NCBI RefSeq assembly: GCF_000964085.1
Contig: NZ_JZRB01000030.1
Coordinates: 62,001 to 126,000 of the forward strand
Length of the DNA: 64,000 nt
DNA from: Luteibacter yeojuensis
GTDB taxonomy: Bacteria > Pseudomonadota > Gammaproteobacteria > Xanthomonadales > Rhodanobacteraceae
Direction: 5' to 3'
A program made the translations under genes and the position numbers. Under the pieces are notes generated by a model, which saw only the letters and a program-made list of their open reading frames with translations, searched no databases and was not told where the DNA came from. Positions 52,229 through 61,433 of the stretch are shown piece by piece (the first letter of the stretch is position 1; every line of letters starts with the position of its first letter).

Positions 52229-54511
52229 TCAGGGGTTTTCCGGCGTACGCAGGCGCTCGACGATGGCATCCATGGCGCGGTCGAAAAGCAACGTGGAATC
52301 GAGCACGCGGGCGGCCCCCTGCGCGAACGCCTGGGCCAGCCCGGCGAGGCTATGGTCGGCGACCTTGAGGCCACGACGGTTCACGAACAGGAAGCGGCCG
52401 CTGATGGGGCTCACCCACGACAGCTTGGCGCGGTCGGTGGTGCCGTCCTCGGCGGTGAACTCCAGCCACTGGCCCACCTTCAGGTCGCGGGCGAGTGACA
52501 GGTAGCGTTCGTCGAACGCATCGTCGGTGAGGGTATCGACCTCCTCGTCGCGCTCGGGCGCGGCCATCGGTTCCTCGATGGCCTGGATGGCATCCGGCAA
52601 CGGCATGGCGCTGGCGACCAGGGTGCCGCTATCGGCGTCCGGCGCCACTTCGCCCAGCTGCTGGCGGTAGAACGCATGCAACTGGCCCAGCAGCTGCTCG
52701 GTGTCGGCTTCCTGGAACGCGACGGAGGCCAGGCCGCGGCGCAGCGAGCGCTCGATGCCCGGCAGCAGCGCGCGCAGCTCGCGCCGCCCGTTCACGTCGT
52801 GCACGGGGCGGGCGCTGGCGATGAAGTGGTCGATGAAGCGCAGCGACTCATGGAACTCGGTGGCGTCCTCGCCCTGGCGCAGCAGGGTGAGCACCACGTA
52901 GTTCGCCCAGGCGCGGGTGAGCACGCCGTAGATGAGGGGCGGCAGGCTGGCGCCATCGATGCGGCCCACGATCTCCTGCGCGGCGCGGCGGCGCGCCTGC
53001 TCGAGTTTTTCACGGCCGCGGGTGGATTCCGCCACGCGCTGCTCGGCGAGCTCGGCGCGCTTGCGGGCCACGTCGAGGAACTCCTGCAGCTCGGCGGCGA
53101 GGCGGTCGAAGATGGCGGTGTCGTCGTCGAAATCGTGCAGCAGCCGCTCGACGATGGATTTGACCTTGTCGAACAGGCGGCCGTCGCGGTCGCCCTCGGC
53201 CGACCAGCCCTTGGCGGCGTCGGCCAGCGCGTCGAGCAGCTGGCGCGCCGGGTGCGATTTGTGCGCGAACAGGCGGCGATCGAGCAGGGCCACCTTGAGG
53301 TAAGGAATCTGCAGGCGCGCGAGCAGCACCTGCATCTCGACGGGCAGGTTGCGGTCTTCGAGGATGAACTCGAACAGCATGCCCACCAGGTCGATGGTGT
53401 CCTCGTCGATGCCGGAGACATGCGCCGTCTGCTGGCCGCGCAGCTGGCCGATCTGCGAGAGCAGTTGCTCCTTCAGCAGGCCCACGTCGCGGGCGATCTC
53501 GGCCTGGCTGGTGAGCTGCGTGGCGCTGGCGGGCAGTACCGAGATCTGGCTTTGCAGCAGCGTGAGCGCGCCAAGCATCTCGGCGGCGCTGGGCATGGGG
53601 CCGGTCGGCACGGGCACGCCGCCGCCCGTGCCAGCGGCGCCGCCGGCCTGGCCGGCGAGCCCGCGGCGCGCGGAGAACAGCGCGTGCAGCGATTGCATGA
53701 ACTCGGCGGCGGCCGCGTCGGTGACCGGCGCGGCGGGCCCGTGCGCCACCGGGGTGGCGGTGGAATCCGGGCCCGTGGGCGCGGGGGCGTCGCTGCGCCG
53801 CGAGGCGATCTCGTGGCGCAGCTGCGGCAGCACGCCCGCGGCGGCCAGCTCGTTGTTGATGTCGTCGTAGAGCTCGTCGATGCCGGCGAGCACGTAGCGG
53901 TCGAACAGCTTGTAGATGATGAGCTTGACGCGCACCTCGACCATCAGCTCGCGCAGGCCCTGGCGGAACGCATTGGCAAGCGACGCCGGCCCGACCGGAT
54001 TGGTGGCGTCGTCCATCTTGTTGCCGCCGCAGATGACCGACAGCCGCTGGTTCACCGCGAAGAGCGCGCGGGCGAGGCGCTGCTCGTTCTTGCCGACCAT
54101 GGACGTGACGGCGAGCGATTCTTCGAGTTCGTTCTCACCGACCAGGCTCAGCTCGATATTGGCGAGCGGGCGGGTGTGGGTTTCGGTGTCCGGCGCGCGC
54201 AGGCGGCCCGCGGAAAAATCGGCCAGGTCGCGGGCGACCTGGCCGAGGAAGGTGCGCTCGACGATGGCGCGCTTTTTTCGGACTTCGCGCATGCCGTCGA
54301 AGAACTGCGTCTGCGCCGCATTGTTCTCGGCCTTTTCGGCGAGATCGAACAGGGCGTCGTCGATGTTCTCGAACATGTTGCTGGCCAGCGCATGCAGGCG
54401 CTTGGTGGCCAGCCCACGGACCGTGGCCAGGAGCGCGCCCACGCGTTCACTGCGCGGATCGAGGCGCTGGCTGAGATCCACCACATTGGACGGTTCGGTC
54501 GCGTTACTCAT
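52229..54511 (-). CDS. DUF1631 family protein
   Basis: 760 aa, mostly helical and without signal or membrane segments. The N-terminus (RVGALLATVRGLATKRLHALASNMFENIDDALFDLAEKAENN) and repeated later blocks match the DUF1631 family of beta- and gammaproteobacteria. A Gly/Pro/Ala linker sits near 275-300. The last 120 residues (KVGQWLEFTAEDGTTDRAKLSWVSPISGRFLFVNRRGLKV) resemble a PilZ-like beta barrel but lack a clear RxxxR motif before it, so c-di-GMP binding is uncertain. It precedes nadC. The function is unknown. Confidence 0.85.
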   Translation of the reverse strand: MSNATEPSNVVDLSQRLDPRSERVGALLATVRGLATKRLHALASNMFENIDDALFDLAEKAENNAAQTQFFDGMREVRKKRAIVERTFLGQVARDLADFSAGRLRAPDTETHTRPLANIELSLVGENELEESLAVTSMVGKNEQRLARALFAVNQRLSVICGGNKMDDATNPVGPASLANAFRQGLRELMVEVRVKLIIYKLFDRYVLAGIDELYDDINNELAAAGVLPQLRHEIASRRSDAPAPTGPDSTATPVAHGPAAPVTDAAAAEFMQSLHALFSARRGLAGQAGGAAGTGGGVPVPTGPMPSAAEMLGALTLLQSQISVLPASATQLTSQAEIARDVGLLKEQLLSQIGQLRGQQTAHVSGIDEDTIDLVGMLFEFILEDRNLPVEMQVLLARLQIPYLKVALLDRRLFAHKSHPARQLLDALADAAKGWSAEGDRDGRLFDKVKSIVERLLHDFDDDTAIFDRLAAELQEFLDVARKRAELAEQRVAESTRGREKLEQARRRAAQEIVGRIDGASLPPLIYGVLTRAWANYVVLTLLRQGEDATEFHESLRFIDHFIASARPVHDVNGRRELRALLPGIERSLRRGLASVAFQEADTEQLLGQLHAFYRQQLGEVAPDADSGTLVASAMPLPDAIQAIEEPMAAPERDEEVDTLTDDAFDERYLSLARDLKVGQWLEFTAEDGTTDRAKLSWVSPISGRFLFVNRRGLKVADHSLAGLAQAFAQGAARVLDSTLLFDRAMDAIVERLRTPENP

Positions 54512-54589
54512 CGCGCATCCTGGAAAAACTGAGGCCCCCGCCTGATGATGCCATTGTGCGGGAACCGGATACCCAAAGTGTGACCTTCG

Positions 54590-54880
54590 TCACGGATTGT
54601 GCGCGCGACCTGCTTCTGGCGTAAACCCCGCCATTTGCGTGGTACCGATGCCGGATTCGGGCAGCATCACGGGGATGCCGTCGTCCACCCGGTAGATGAC
54701 CTGGCCATCGGTGGTGATGAGCCCCTCGGCGAGGGCGTCGGTGACCTTCTCGCCGGCGACCGTGTCGATGGCACCGGCCTTGATGGCGGTGTTGACCTGG
54801 TCGCGTTCGGTGGCGGTGAGGGGGCGCAGCGGGCGCTTGCTGACAGGGCAGCAGAGGATATCGATGAGGCGCTTGTCCAT
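54590..54880 (-). CDS. Trm112-like small protein (YcaR family)
   Basis: 96 aa. The N-terminus LIDILCCPVSKRPLRPLT and the later DGQVIYRVDDGIPVMLPESG match the Trm112/YcaR fold. Only one cysteine pair (CC) is present, so the zinc site is incomplete, as in many bacterial members. In some bacteria relatives activate methyltransferases; often the gene lies with lpxK-kdsB. Here it is divergent from purE. Confidence 0.88.
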   Translation of the reverse strand: MDKRLIDILCCPVSKRPLRPLTATERDQVNTAIKAGAIDTVAGEKVTDALAEGLITTDGQVIYRVDDGIPVMLPESGIGTTQMAGFTPEAGRAHNP

Positions 54881-54952
54881 GGATGCGGCCCGGTGGGGCC
54901 AACCTTATTAAACCGAATGTCCGTACAATAACGACTTTTGGGTGCTCCGGCC

Positions 54953-55468
54953 ATGACTTCCAACAAGGGTAGCGACGCCTCCCAGCCACGCGTGGGCGTG
55001 GTCATGGGCTCGCGTTCGGACTGGGAAACGATGGAGCACGCCTCCACCACGCTGGCGCGCCTTGGCATCGTCCACGAGGTGCGCGTGGTGTCGGCCCACC
55101 GTACGCCCGACCTGCTCATGGATTACGCCGATGGCGCGCGTGGCCGGGGCATCCAGGTCATCATCGCCGGCGCCGGCGGCGCGGCCCACCTGCCGGGCAT
55201 GCTCGCCGCCAAGACCCCGCTGCCGGTGTTTGGCGTGCCGGTGCAGTCCAAGGCCCTGAACGGCATGGATTCCCTGCTTTCCATAGCGCAGATGCCGGCC
55301 GGCATCCCCGTGGGCACCCTGGCCATCGGCCGCGCGGGCGCCACCAACGCCGCCCTGCTGGCCGCATCGGTGCTCGCCCTGCACGACCCGGCCGTGGCCA
55401 CGGCGCTCGACGCCTTCCGCAGCGAGCAGACCCGCACTGTCCTCGACAACGCGGACCCCCGCGCGTGA
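54953..55468 (+). CDS. purE: N5-carboxyaminoimidazole ribonucleotide mutase
   Basis: 171 aa, class I PurE, purine synthesis. [16 protein letters not shown] and SAHRTPD (active-site Ser and His), then [56 protein letters not shown] complete the family core. The ATG at 54953 is preferred over an upstream TTG. Its end overlaps purK by four bases (GTGA). Confidence 0.97.
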   Translation: MTSNKGSDASQPRVGVVMGSRSDWETMEHASTTLARLGIVHEVRVVSAHRTPDLLMDYADGARGRGIQVIIAGAGGAAHLPGMLAAKTPLPVFGVPVQSKALNGMDSLLSIAQMPAGIPVGTLAIGRAGATNAALLAASVLALHDPAVATALDAFRSEQTRTVLDNADPRA

Positions 55469-56619
55469 GCCGCAGGCTCCCCACGGTCGGCATCCTGGGT
55501 GGCGGGCAGCTGGCGCGCATGCTTGCCCTCGCGGCATCGCCGCTGGGCATCCGCACGCTGGTGGTCGATGGCGCGGCCGATGCCTGCGCCGGCCAGGTCA
55601 CCGAGCTGGTGGTGGCCGACTGGTTCGACGATGCCGCGCTGGATGCCTTCGCCGCGCGCGTCGACGTGGTGACCTTCGATTTCGAGAACGTGCCCGCCGC
55701 CGTGGCCGAGCGCCTGGCCGGCAAGGTCAGCGTGTTTCCCAACCCGCGCGCGTTGTCGGTGGCGCAGGATCGCCTCAGCGAGAAGACGCTGTTCCGCGAG
55801 TGCGGGCTCGGTACGCCCGAGTTCGCGCCGGTCGATACCCGCGACGACCTCGTCCGCGCCGTGGAGCGCATCGGCGCCCCCGCCGTGCTCAAGACCCGCC
55901 GCCTCGGGTACGACGGCAAGGGCCAGTTCCGCCTGAAAACGCCCGCCGATATCGACGCCGCCTGGGCGGCGCTCGGCGATGCGGCAGGGCAGGTGGGCCT
56001 CATCCTCGAGGCCTTCGTGCCGTTCGAGCGCGAGGTCTCCGTGGTGGCCGTGCGCGGGCGCGATGGCGCGTTCCGCAGCTGGCCGCTCACCCGCAACTGG
56101 CACGTCGACGGCGTGCTCTCGCTGAGCCTGGCCCCCGCGCCGGGCTCCACCGACGAGCTCGAGCGGGCCGCCAACGCGCACGCCCGCACGGTGGCCGAGG
56201 CGCTCGACTACGTGGGCGTGTTCGCCCTCGAACTGTTCGTGTGCAACGGCAAGCTGCTTGGCAACGAGATGGCGCCGCGCGTCCATAACTCGGGCCACTG
56301 GACCATCGAAGGCGCCCACACCAGCCAGTTCGAGAACCACGTGCGTGCCGTGCTCGGCCTGCCGCTGGGCGGTACCGGCGTGCGCGGCCCCAGCGCCATG
56401 CTCAATTTCATCGGCGAGATGCCGGCCATGGCGCCGGTGCTCGAGGTGGCCGACGGCCACTGGCACGACTACGGCAAGGAGGCCCGCCCGGGCCGCAAGG
56501 TGGGGCACGCCACGGTGTGCGCGCCCGATGCCGGTAGCCTGCGCGAGAAGCTGGCCGTGGTCGGCGAAGGCCTGGGGCGCATGGCCCAGGTGGACCCCGG
56601 CATCGACGCCCTGTTGTAG
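55465..56619 (+). CDS. purK: N5-carboxyaminoimidazole ribonucleotide synthase
   Basis: 384 aa ATP-grasp enzyme: [21 protein letters not shown] at the N-terminus, [34 protein letters not shown] and [27 protein letters not shown] (ATP and bicarbonate site). It makes the substrate for PurE. It starts with GTG overlapping the purE stop. The stop TAG (56617-56619) is the TAG in the head of the following REP element. Confidence 0.97.
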   Translation: MSRRLPTVGILGGGQLARMLALAASPLGIRTLVVDGAADACAGQVTELVVADWFDDAALDAFAARVDVVTFDFENVPAAVAERLAGKVSVFPNPRALSVAQDRLSEKTLFRECGLGTPEFAPVDTRDDLVRAVERIGAPAVLKTRRLGYDGKGQFRLKTPADIDAAWAALGDAAGQVGLILEAFVPFEREVSVVAVRGRDGAFRSWPLTRNWHVDGVLSLSLAPAPGSTDELERAANAHARTVAEALDYVGVFALELFVCNGKLLGNEMAPRVHNSGHWTIEGAHTSQFENHVRAVLGLPLGGTGVRGPSAMLNFIGEMPAMAPVLEVADGHWHDYGKEARPGRKVGHATVCAPDAGSLREKLAVVGEGLGRMAQVDPGIDALL

Positions 56620-56683
56620 GAGCGCACCCTGTGCGCGACAGCTCTTCGCGAAGAGCTGTCGCCCACGGGGGTGGGCTCCTACA
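56615..56683. repeat. REPIN-like inverted pair between convergent purK and sodB
   Basis: TGTAGGAGCGCACCCTGTGC on the left, GGTGGGCTCCTACA on the right, with an inner perfect hairpin AGCTCTTCGCGAAGAGCT. The left TAG ends purK. Confidence 0.88.
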
Positions 56684-56692
56684 GGGGCGCGC

Positions 56693-57274
56693 TTACGCCA
56701 GGTTCTTGGCCGCGAAGTCCCAGTTCACGATGGCCCAGAAGTTCTCGAGGTACTTCGGGCGGGCGTTGCGGTAGTCGATGTAGTAGGCGTGTTCCCACAC
56801 ATCGGCGGTGAACAGCGGCTTGTCGCTGCCCGTGATGGGCGTGGCGGCGTTCGACGTGTTGACGATGGCCAGCGAGCCATCGGGGCGCTGCACCAGCCAG
56901 GTCCAGCCCGAACCGAAGTTGCCGGCGGCCTGCTTGCTGAACTCTTCCTTGAACTTGTCGACCGAGCCGAACGCCTTGGTGATGGCGTCGGCGAGCTTCG
57001 CCGGCGGCTCGGCCTGTTGCGATGCGGGGCGCATCGAGTGCCAGTAGAACGTATGGTTCCAGATCTGGGCGGCGTTGTTGAAGATGCCACCCGAGGACGA
57101 CTTGACGATGTCTTCGAGGCTCTTGCCCTCGAATTCAGTGCCCTTCACCAGGTTATTGAGGTTGGTGACATACGCCTGGTGGTGCTTGCCGTAATGGAAC
57201 TCGAGGGTCTCGGCCGAGATGTGCGGCTCCAGGGCATTCTTCTCATAGGGAAGCGGGGGAAGTTCGAACGCCAT
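56693..57274 (-). CDS. sodB: Superoxide dismutase, Fe-type
   Basis: 193 aa. Metal ligands are in [22 protein letters not shown] and [19 protein letters not shown] (Asp, His). Fe-SOD signatures include [19 protein letters not shown] and FGSGWTWLV. It converts superoxide to peroxide and oxygen. It is divergent from the grxD gene with 83 bases between the starts, a plausible shared oxidative-stress control region. Confidence 0.95.
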   Translation of the reverse strand: MAFELPPLPYEKNALEPHISAETLEFHYGKHHQAYVTNLNNLVKGTEFEGKSLEDIVKSSSGGIFNNAAQIWNHTFYWHSMRPASQQAEPPAKLADAITKAFGSVDKFKEEFSKQAAGNFGSGWTWLVQRPDGSLAIVNTSNAATPITGSDKPLFTADVWEHAYYIDYRNARPKYLENFWAIVNWDFAAKNLA

Positions 57275-57357
57275 TGTCTTCGGCTCCTTAGCGGTGGCTG
57301 GGGGGAAAGAACGCTACAATACGCAGCATTCAGCATTCTAATGATGAAACCCGACCT

Positions 57358-57681
57358 ATGGACGTCGTAGACGAGATCAAGGCCATCGTGGCGGCACATC
57401 CGATCGTGCTTTTCATGAAAGGCACGCCCGAGTACCCCACCTGCGGCTTCTCCGACCGCGCCGTGAAGGCGCTCGAGGCCGCGGGCGCGACGTTCCATGC
57501 GGTGAACGTGCTGGCCGATGCGCGCATCCGCGCCGGCCTGCCGCATTACTCCAACTGGCCCACGTTTCCGCAGCTGTTCCTGCTAGGGGAGTTCATTGGC
57601 GGTTGCGACATCGTGGAAGACCTGCATGCGGCGGGTGAACTGAAGCGCATGGCGGCCGACGTGGCCGGGGCCGAGTCGTGA
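57358..57681 (+). CDS. grxD: Monothiol glutaredoxin (Grx4 type)
   Basis: 107 aa. Active-site Cys29 in the CGFS motif (YPTCGFSDRAVKAL), then SNWPTFPQLFLLGEFIGGCDIVEDLH. It carries 2Fe-2S clusters with BolA and delivers iron-sulfur clusters. Its stop overlaps the next start by four bases (GTGA). Confidence 0.96.
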   Translation: MDVVDEIKAIVAAHPIVLFMKGTPEYPTCGFSDRAVKALEAAGATFHAVNVLADARIRAGLPHYSNWPTFPQLFLLGEFIGGCDIVEDLHAAGELKRMAADVAGAES

Positions 57682-58445
57682 GCAGGCTGCCCTCCGCGCG
57701 CCTGCCCGGCGGCTGGGCGCCCGCCCCGGGCGCTCTCGCGGGGCGCGTCTACGTCGTCACCGGCGCCACGGGCGGCCTGGGTGGCGAAACCGCCCGCGCC
57801 ATCGTCCGCGCCGGCGGCACCGTGGTCATCACCGGCCGCAAGGTGCGCCCGCTCGAGAAGCTCTACGACGAGCTGGTGGCCCTGGGCGGTCCCGAGCCGG
57901 TCATCCACCCGCTCGATCTTGAAAGCGCCACGCCCAACGATTACCTGGCCCTGGCCGAGGGCCTGGAAAAAGAATTCGGCCGGCTGGATGGCGTCATCCA
58001 CGCCGCCGCGCATTTCAACGAGCTCACCCCCATGGCCATGCACAAGCCGGATGACTGGCTGCGCGCCATGCAGGTGAACGTCTCGGCACCGTTCGCGCTT
58101 ACCCAGGCCTGCATGCCGTTGCTCACCCAGGCCGAGGACAGCGCCGTGGTGTTCGTCTTCGACGACCCGGAACTGGTCTCACGTGCCCACTGGGGTGGCT
58201 ATGGCGTCTCCAAGGCGGCCGTGGAGCGCATGGCCGCCGTGCTGCACGCCGAGCACCGCGGTGGCGCCATGCGCGTGCACGCGCTGCTGCCGCCGCCCAT
58301 GCGCACGGCCCTGCGCCGCGCCGCGTACTACGGCGAAAACACCCTCGAGCGGCCGCTCCCCACGGCCTCGGCCGAGGCCATCATCTACCTGCTTTCAGGC
58401 GCTGGCGCCGACGCGCGCGGCACCGTCCTCGATATTCGACACTGA
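57678..58445 (+). CDS. Short-chain dehydrogenase/reductase, YciK-like
   Basis: 255 aa. NAD(P)-binding GATGGLGGETARAIVRAGGTVVITGRK near the start; the NAAG-equivalent is HAAAHF; catalytic YGVSK is present (Tyr-x3-Lys). The usual catalytic Ser would fall in DDPELVSRAHWGGYG. YciK-like SDRs have no firm substrate. The start is GTG at 57678 overlapping grxD; the two are probably one transcript with marC downstream. Confidence 0.86.
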   Translation: MSRLPSARLPGGWAPAPGALAGRVYVVTGATGGLGGETARAIVRAGGTVVITGRKVRPLEKLYDELVALGGPEPVIHPLDLESATPNDYLALAEGLEKEFGRLDGVIHAAAHFNELTPMAMHKPDDWLRAMQVNVSAPFALTQACMPLLTQAEDSAVVFVFDDPELVSRAHWGGYGVSKAAVERMAAVLHAEHRGGAMRVHALLPPPMRTALRRAAYYGENTLERPLPTASAEAIIYLLSGAGADARGTVLDIRH

Positions 58446-58468
58446 TCCAACCCAGGAGTACCTCCCCC

Positions 58469-59077
58469 ATGGAAACGCAGATGACGACGTTGTCCGCGGG
58501 CATCCTGCTGTTCCTCATCATGGACCCCCTGGGCAACATCCCGTTGTTCCTGGCCCTGTTGAAGGACGTGCCCCCGCAGCGCCGCCGCAAGGTGATGATC
58601 CGCGAGCTGCTCATCGCGCTGGGCGTGCTGCTGGCCTTCTTGCTGGGCGGCCAGTTCATCCTGAAGCTGCTGCAGCTGCGCCAGGAGTCGGTCAGCATCG
58701 GCGGCGGCATCGTGCTGTTCCTCATCGGCATCCGCATGGTGTTCCCCCCGGTGGAGGGCGGCGTGTTCGGCAAGCCGGGCGAGGGCGAACCCTTCATCGT
58801 GCCCATGGCCATCCCCGGCGTGGCCGGCCCCTCGGCCATGGCCGCGCTGCTGCTGCTCACCAATTCCCAGCCCGGGCGCACGGTGGAGTGGGGCATCGCC
58901 CTGTTCCTGGCCTGGCTCACCACCTCGGTCATCCTGCTGAGCTCCACCTTCCTGTTCAAATGGCTGGGCGAGAGCGTGCTCACCGCCATGGAGCGCCTCA
59001 TGGGCATGCTCCTCATCGCCCTTTCGGTGCAGATGTTCCTGGGCGGGCTCTCGTCCTACCTGCACATTGCCGTATGA
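58469..59077 (+). CDS. MarC family integral membrane protein
   Basis: 202 aa, six hydrophobic helices. The MarC family start (SAGILLFLIMDPLGNIPLFLALLKDVPPQRRRKVMIRELLIALGVLLAFLLGG) and PMAIPGVAGPSAMAALLL are clear. Once thought linked to drug resistance, members have no proven transport role. AGGAG lies upstream of the ATG. It is 23 bases after the SDR gene. Confidence 0.9.
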   Translation: METQMTTLSAGILLFLIMDPLGNIPLFLALLKDVPPQRRRKVMIRELLIALGVLLAFLLGGQFILKLLQLRQESVSIGGGIVLFLIGIRMVFPPVEGGVFGKPGEGEPFIVPMAIPGVAGPSAMAALLLLTNSQPGRTVEWGIALFLAWLTTSVILLSSTFLFKWLGESVLTAMERLMGMLLIALSVQMFLGGLSSYLHIAV

Positions 59078-59200
59078 ACATACGTAGCGGTAGGGTAACT
59101 GTCATAATTGCCCGCGAGCATGGGCGGGGTCGGGACTGACCCGGCGCCGGGCATGGTTTTCGGGTCCCCGGCAGGGGCCAAACAGGTGTTCAAAGGCACT

Positions 59201-59275
59201 ATGACTACTCGCGACTCCGCACCACGCCTGGCCGGTACGCACCGTCTGACGTCTATGGGAGCCTCATCATGCTGA
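59201..59275 (+). CDS. Possible 24-codon leader frame before the OlsF-like gene
   Basis: ATG at 59201 opens a 24-residue frame (MTTRDSAPRLAGTHRLTSM then GASSC) ending at TGA 59273-59275. The stop lies just after the ATG of the next gene, an arrangement able to couple translation. There is no conserved motif and only a weak ribosome site. Confidence 0.25.
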   Translation: MTTRDSAPRLAGTHRLTSMGASSC

Positions 59276-60975
59276 GCATCGATCGCACCCTCTCCGAGCG
59301 CATGCCATGGCTGGCCCAGCACCCCAAGGTGCGCAAGCCGCTCGCCGGCCTGCTGGGTTCGCTGGCCCATGAAGAACGCTTCAACCGCGTCCTTGACGCC
59401 CTCGCCGATACGCAGGGCATCGAGTTCGCCGAGCGCGTGCTCGAGCACCTCGGCGTCAGCTGCAGCGTCACCGAGCGCGAGCGCGAAAACATCCCGGTGG
59501 AAGGCCCGCTGGTGGTGGTGGCCAACCACCCCCTCGGCATGGTCGACGCCATGGCGCTCATCCAGCTCATTGGCTCGGTGCGCCGCGATATCCGCATCCT
59601 GGGCAACGACGTGCTCGCCGCCGTGCCGCAGATGGGCCCGCTGCTGCTGCCCGTCGATATCTTCGGCAAGGGCGCCACCTCGCGCATGCGGGCGCTGTTC
59701 CGCAGCATCGAGGCGGGCGAGGTGCTCGTCATGTTCCCCGCGGGCGAAGTCTCGCGCGTGCGCGCCAGCGGCGTGCGCGACGGCAAATGGTCCGACGGTT
59801 TCGCCCGCATCGCGGCAAAGGCCGGCATCCCGGTCCTGCCCGTGCACATCAATGCGCGCAATTCCGTCGCGTTTTATGGCCTCAGCATGTTGGCCAAGCC
59901 GCTCAGCACGGCCATGCTTCCGCGCGAAGCCACCTCGGGCAAGCAGCGCCTTGGCATCCGCATCGGCAAGCTGGTCGACGCCGATGAGCTGAAGCAGGTC
60001 AGCGGCGGCTCGTCGGAGCGTGCCGCCAAGCTCATGCGCCGCCATGTCTACCGCGTGGGCCAGCAGCGCGGCCTCGTGTTCGGCGGGCAAACCCCGCTGG
60101 CGCATCCCGAACCGGTGGAGCGCGTCGTCGCCGAACTGGCCAAGGCCGAGGTGCTGGCCGAACTCGGCGGTGGCAAGAAGGCCCTGCTGGTGCAGGGCTC
60201 GAACGACAGCGCCGTGCTGCGCGAGATCGGCCGCCTGCGCGAGCTCACCTTCCGCCGCGTGGGCGAGGGCACCGGCAAGCGCCGCGACCTCGATGCCTAC
60301 GACCCGTATTACGAGCACCTGGTGCTGTGGGACGAGAAGGCACTACGCATCGTCGGCGCCTACCGCTTCGGCCATGGCGGCAAGCTCATCGCCGAACGCG
60401 GCATGCAGGCGCTGTACACGTCCAGCCTGTTCGATTACTCGCCGGCACTGGAATCGCGGCTGGCCCAGGGCCTTGAATTGGGCCGCAGCTTCATCGCGCC
60501 CGCGTACTGGCGCTGGTCGCGCGCGCTCGACCAGCTGTGGCAGGGCATCGGCCTGTACCTGCAACGCCATCCCGATATTCGTTACCTGTTCGGCCCGGTG
60601 AGCATGTCGGCCGCCATCCCGCGCGAGGCGCGTGAATGGATCGCCGCGGCCCACCAGCACTTCTTCGGCGTCCAGGGCCTGGCCGCCGCCCGCCAGCCGT
60701 TCGTCATCCCGCAGGAAACCCTGGCCTCGGTGCGGAACGAACTGGAGGGCCTGGACGCCGCGGGTGGCCTCGGCAAGTTGAAGAACCGCCTTGATGCGCT
60801 GGGCGTCACGCTGCCGGTGTTGTATCGCCAGTACGTGGACCTGGTGGATCCGGCCGGGGTGCAGTTCCTGGCGTTTGGCGAGGATCCGGATTTCGCAGGC
60901 TGCGTGGACGGCCTGGTGATGCTCGACCTGGTGAGCCTGAAACCCGCAAAGCGAGCCCGCTACCTGGGCGGCTAA
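59269..60975 (+). CDS. OlsF-like bifunctional acyltransferase (ornithine-lipid synthase candidate)
   Basis: 568 aa fusion. The N-terminal half (about 75-270) is a PlsC-type acyltransferase: VVVANHPLGMVDAMA (His87 to Asp93, one residue longer than the usual H-x4-D) and VLVMFPAGEVSRV. The C-terminal half (about 320-560) is a GNAT/OlsB-like N-acyltransferase (LRELTFRRVGEGTGKRRDLDAYDPYYEHLVLWDEKALRIVGAYRFG). The same order occurs in OlsF, which adds both acyl chains to ornithine. Ornithine lipids replace phospholipids under phosphate limitation. GGGAG lies seven bases before the ATG. Confidence 0.85.
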   Translation: MLSIDRTLSERMPWLAQHPKVRKPLAGLLGSLAHEERFNRVLDALADTQGIEFAERVLEHLGVSCSVTERERENIPVEGPLVVVANHPLGMVDAMALIQLIGSVRRDIRILGNDVLAAVPQMGPLLLPVDIFGKGATSRMRALFRSIEAGEVLVMFPAGEVSRVRASGVRDGKWSDGFARIAAKAGIPVLPVHINARNSVAFYGLSMLAKPLSTAMLPREATSGKQRLGIRIGKLVDADELKQVSGGSSERAAKLMRRHVYRVGQQRGLVFGGQTPLAHPEPVERVVAELAKAEVLAELGGGKKALLVQGSNDSAVLREIGRLRELTFRRVGEGTGKRRDLDAYDPYYEHLVLWDEKALRIVGAYRFGHGGKLIAERGMQALYTSSLFDYSPALESRLAQGLELGRSFIAPAYWRWSRALDQLWQGIGLYLQRHPDIRYLFGPVSMSAAIPREAREWIAAAHQHFFGVQGLAAARQPFVIPQETLASVRNELEGLDAAGGLGKLKNRLDALGVTLPVLYRQYVDLVDPAGVQFLAFGEDPDFAGCVDGLVMLDLVSLKPAKRARYLGG

Positions 60976-60993
60976 CCCCGCCCCCCGCGCTCG

Positions 60994-61018
60994 TGTAGGA
61001 GCGCGCTTGCGCGCGATG
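60994..61018. repeat. Single REP unit after the OlsF-like gene
   Basis: TGTAGGAGCGCGCTTGCGCG followed by CGATG, without a partner arm nearby. It is the only clear singlet in the window. Confidence 0.8.
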
Positions 61019-61028
61019 TACCTGGAGA

Positions 61029-61058
61029 AGCCCGGCCTTTGTGCCGGGCTTTTTCTTT
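61029..61058 (+). terminator. Intrinsic terminator of the OlsF-like gene
   Basis: Stem AGCCCGGC / GCCGGGCT (61029-61050) with loop CTTTGT, followed by TTTTTCTTT. A standard rho-independent terminator for plus-strand transcription. Confidence 0.88.
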
Positions 61059-61433
61059 CCCGATAGCGCGCCCAGTCGCAACCCAATAATGACGACCAAT
61101 TAGCTCAAGCGATTATTAAAGCGTCGTAGGAAAAGCCGAATCCCACCGCATGAAAAAACCGTAAAGGATTCGACAAATTGTCATTCTGTGATGCTAGCCT
61201 ATGCATTAACTCAGGGCAGGGACATCCCGCTTAAAAGCATTGCAGGCCGCGGCGGGCGGCCGACACTTTCGCCTTTCGGCCCGGTATCCGTACCGGGCGT
61301 TTGGTCGTGTCCGGCATAAACGTTTTTTCTTGCGTGAACGTAATTAAAAGCGAGCCGGGATATATCCGCAGTTAATAGCGGAATTAGAAATTTTTTTCGA
61401 TACGCAATAACGCATCACACCAGGAAACCACCG
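61059..61433 (+). other. A+T-rich regulatory region before the TonB-dependent receptor
   Basis: 375 bases without a gene. The first 150 bases and the last 60 are clearly A+T-rich compared with the surrounding DNA. TTGTCA at 61178-61183 is a possible -35 with no clear -10. A GC-rich stem-forming part (CGGCCCGGTATCCG/CGGGC near 61280) lies in the middle of a long leader. CAGGAAACC precedes the ATG. No Fur box could be made out. Confidence 0.45.

Noticed and set aside
2259-61018. Repeated ~23-base palindromic units as a CRISPR array or attachment sites
   Set aside because: Units are scattered kilobases apart in inverted pairs, without regular spacers or cas genes; they fit REP/REPIN elements.
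61172-61200. A Pho box upstream of the TonB-dependent receptor (TTGTCATTCTGTGAT)
   Set aside because: The two half-sites are eight bases apart rather than eleven and match the consensus poorly.
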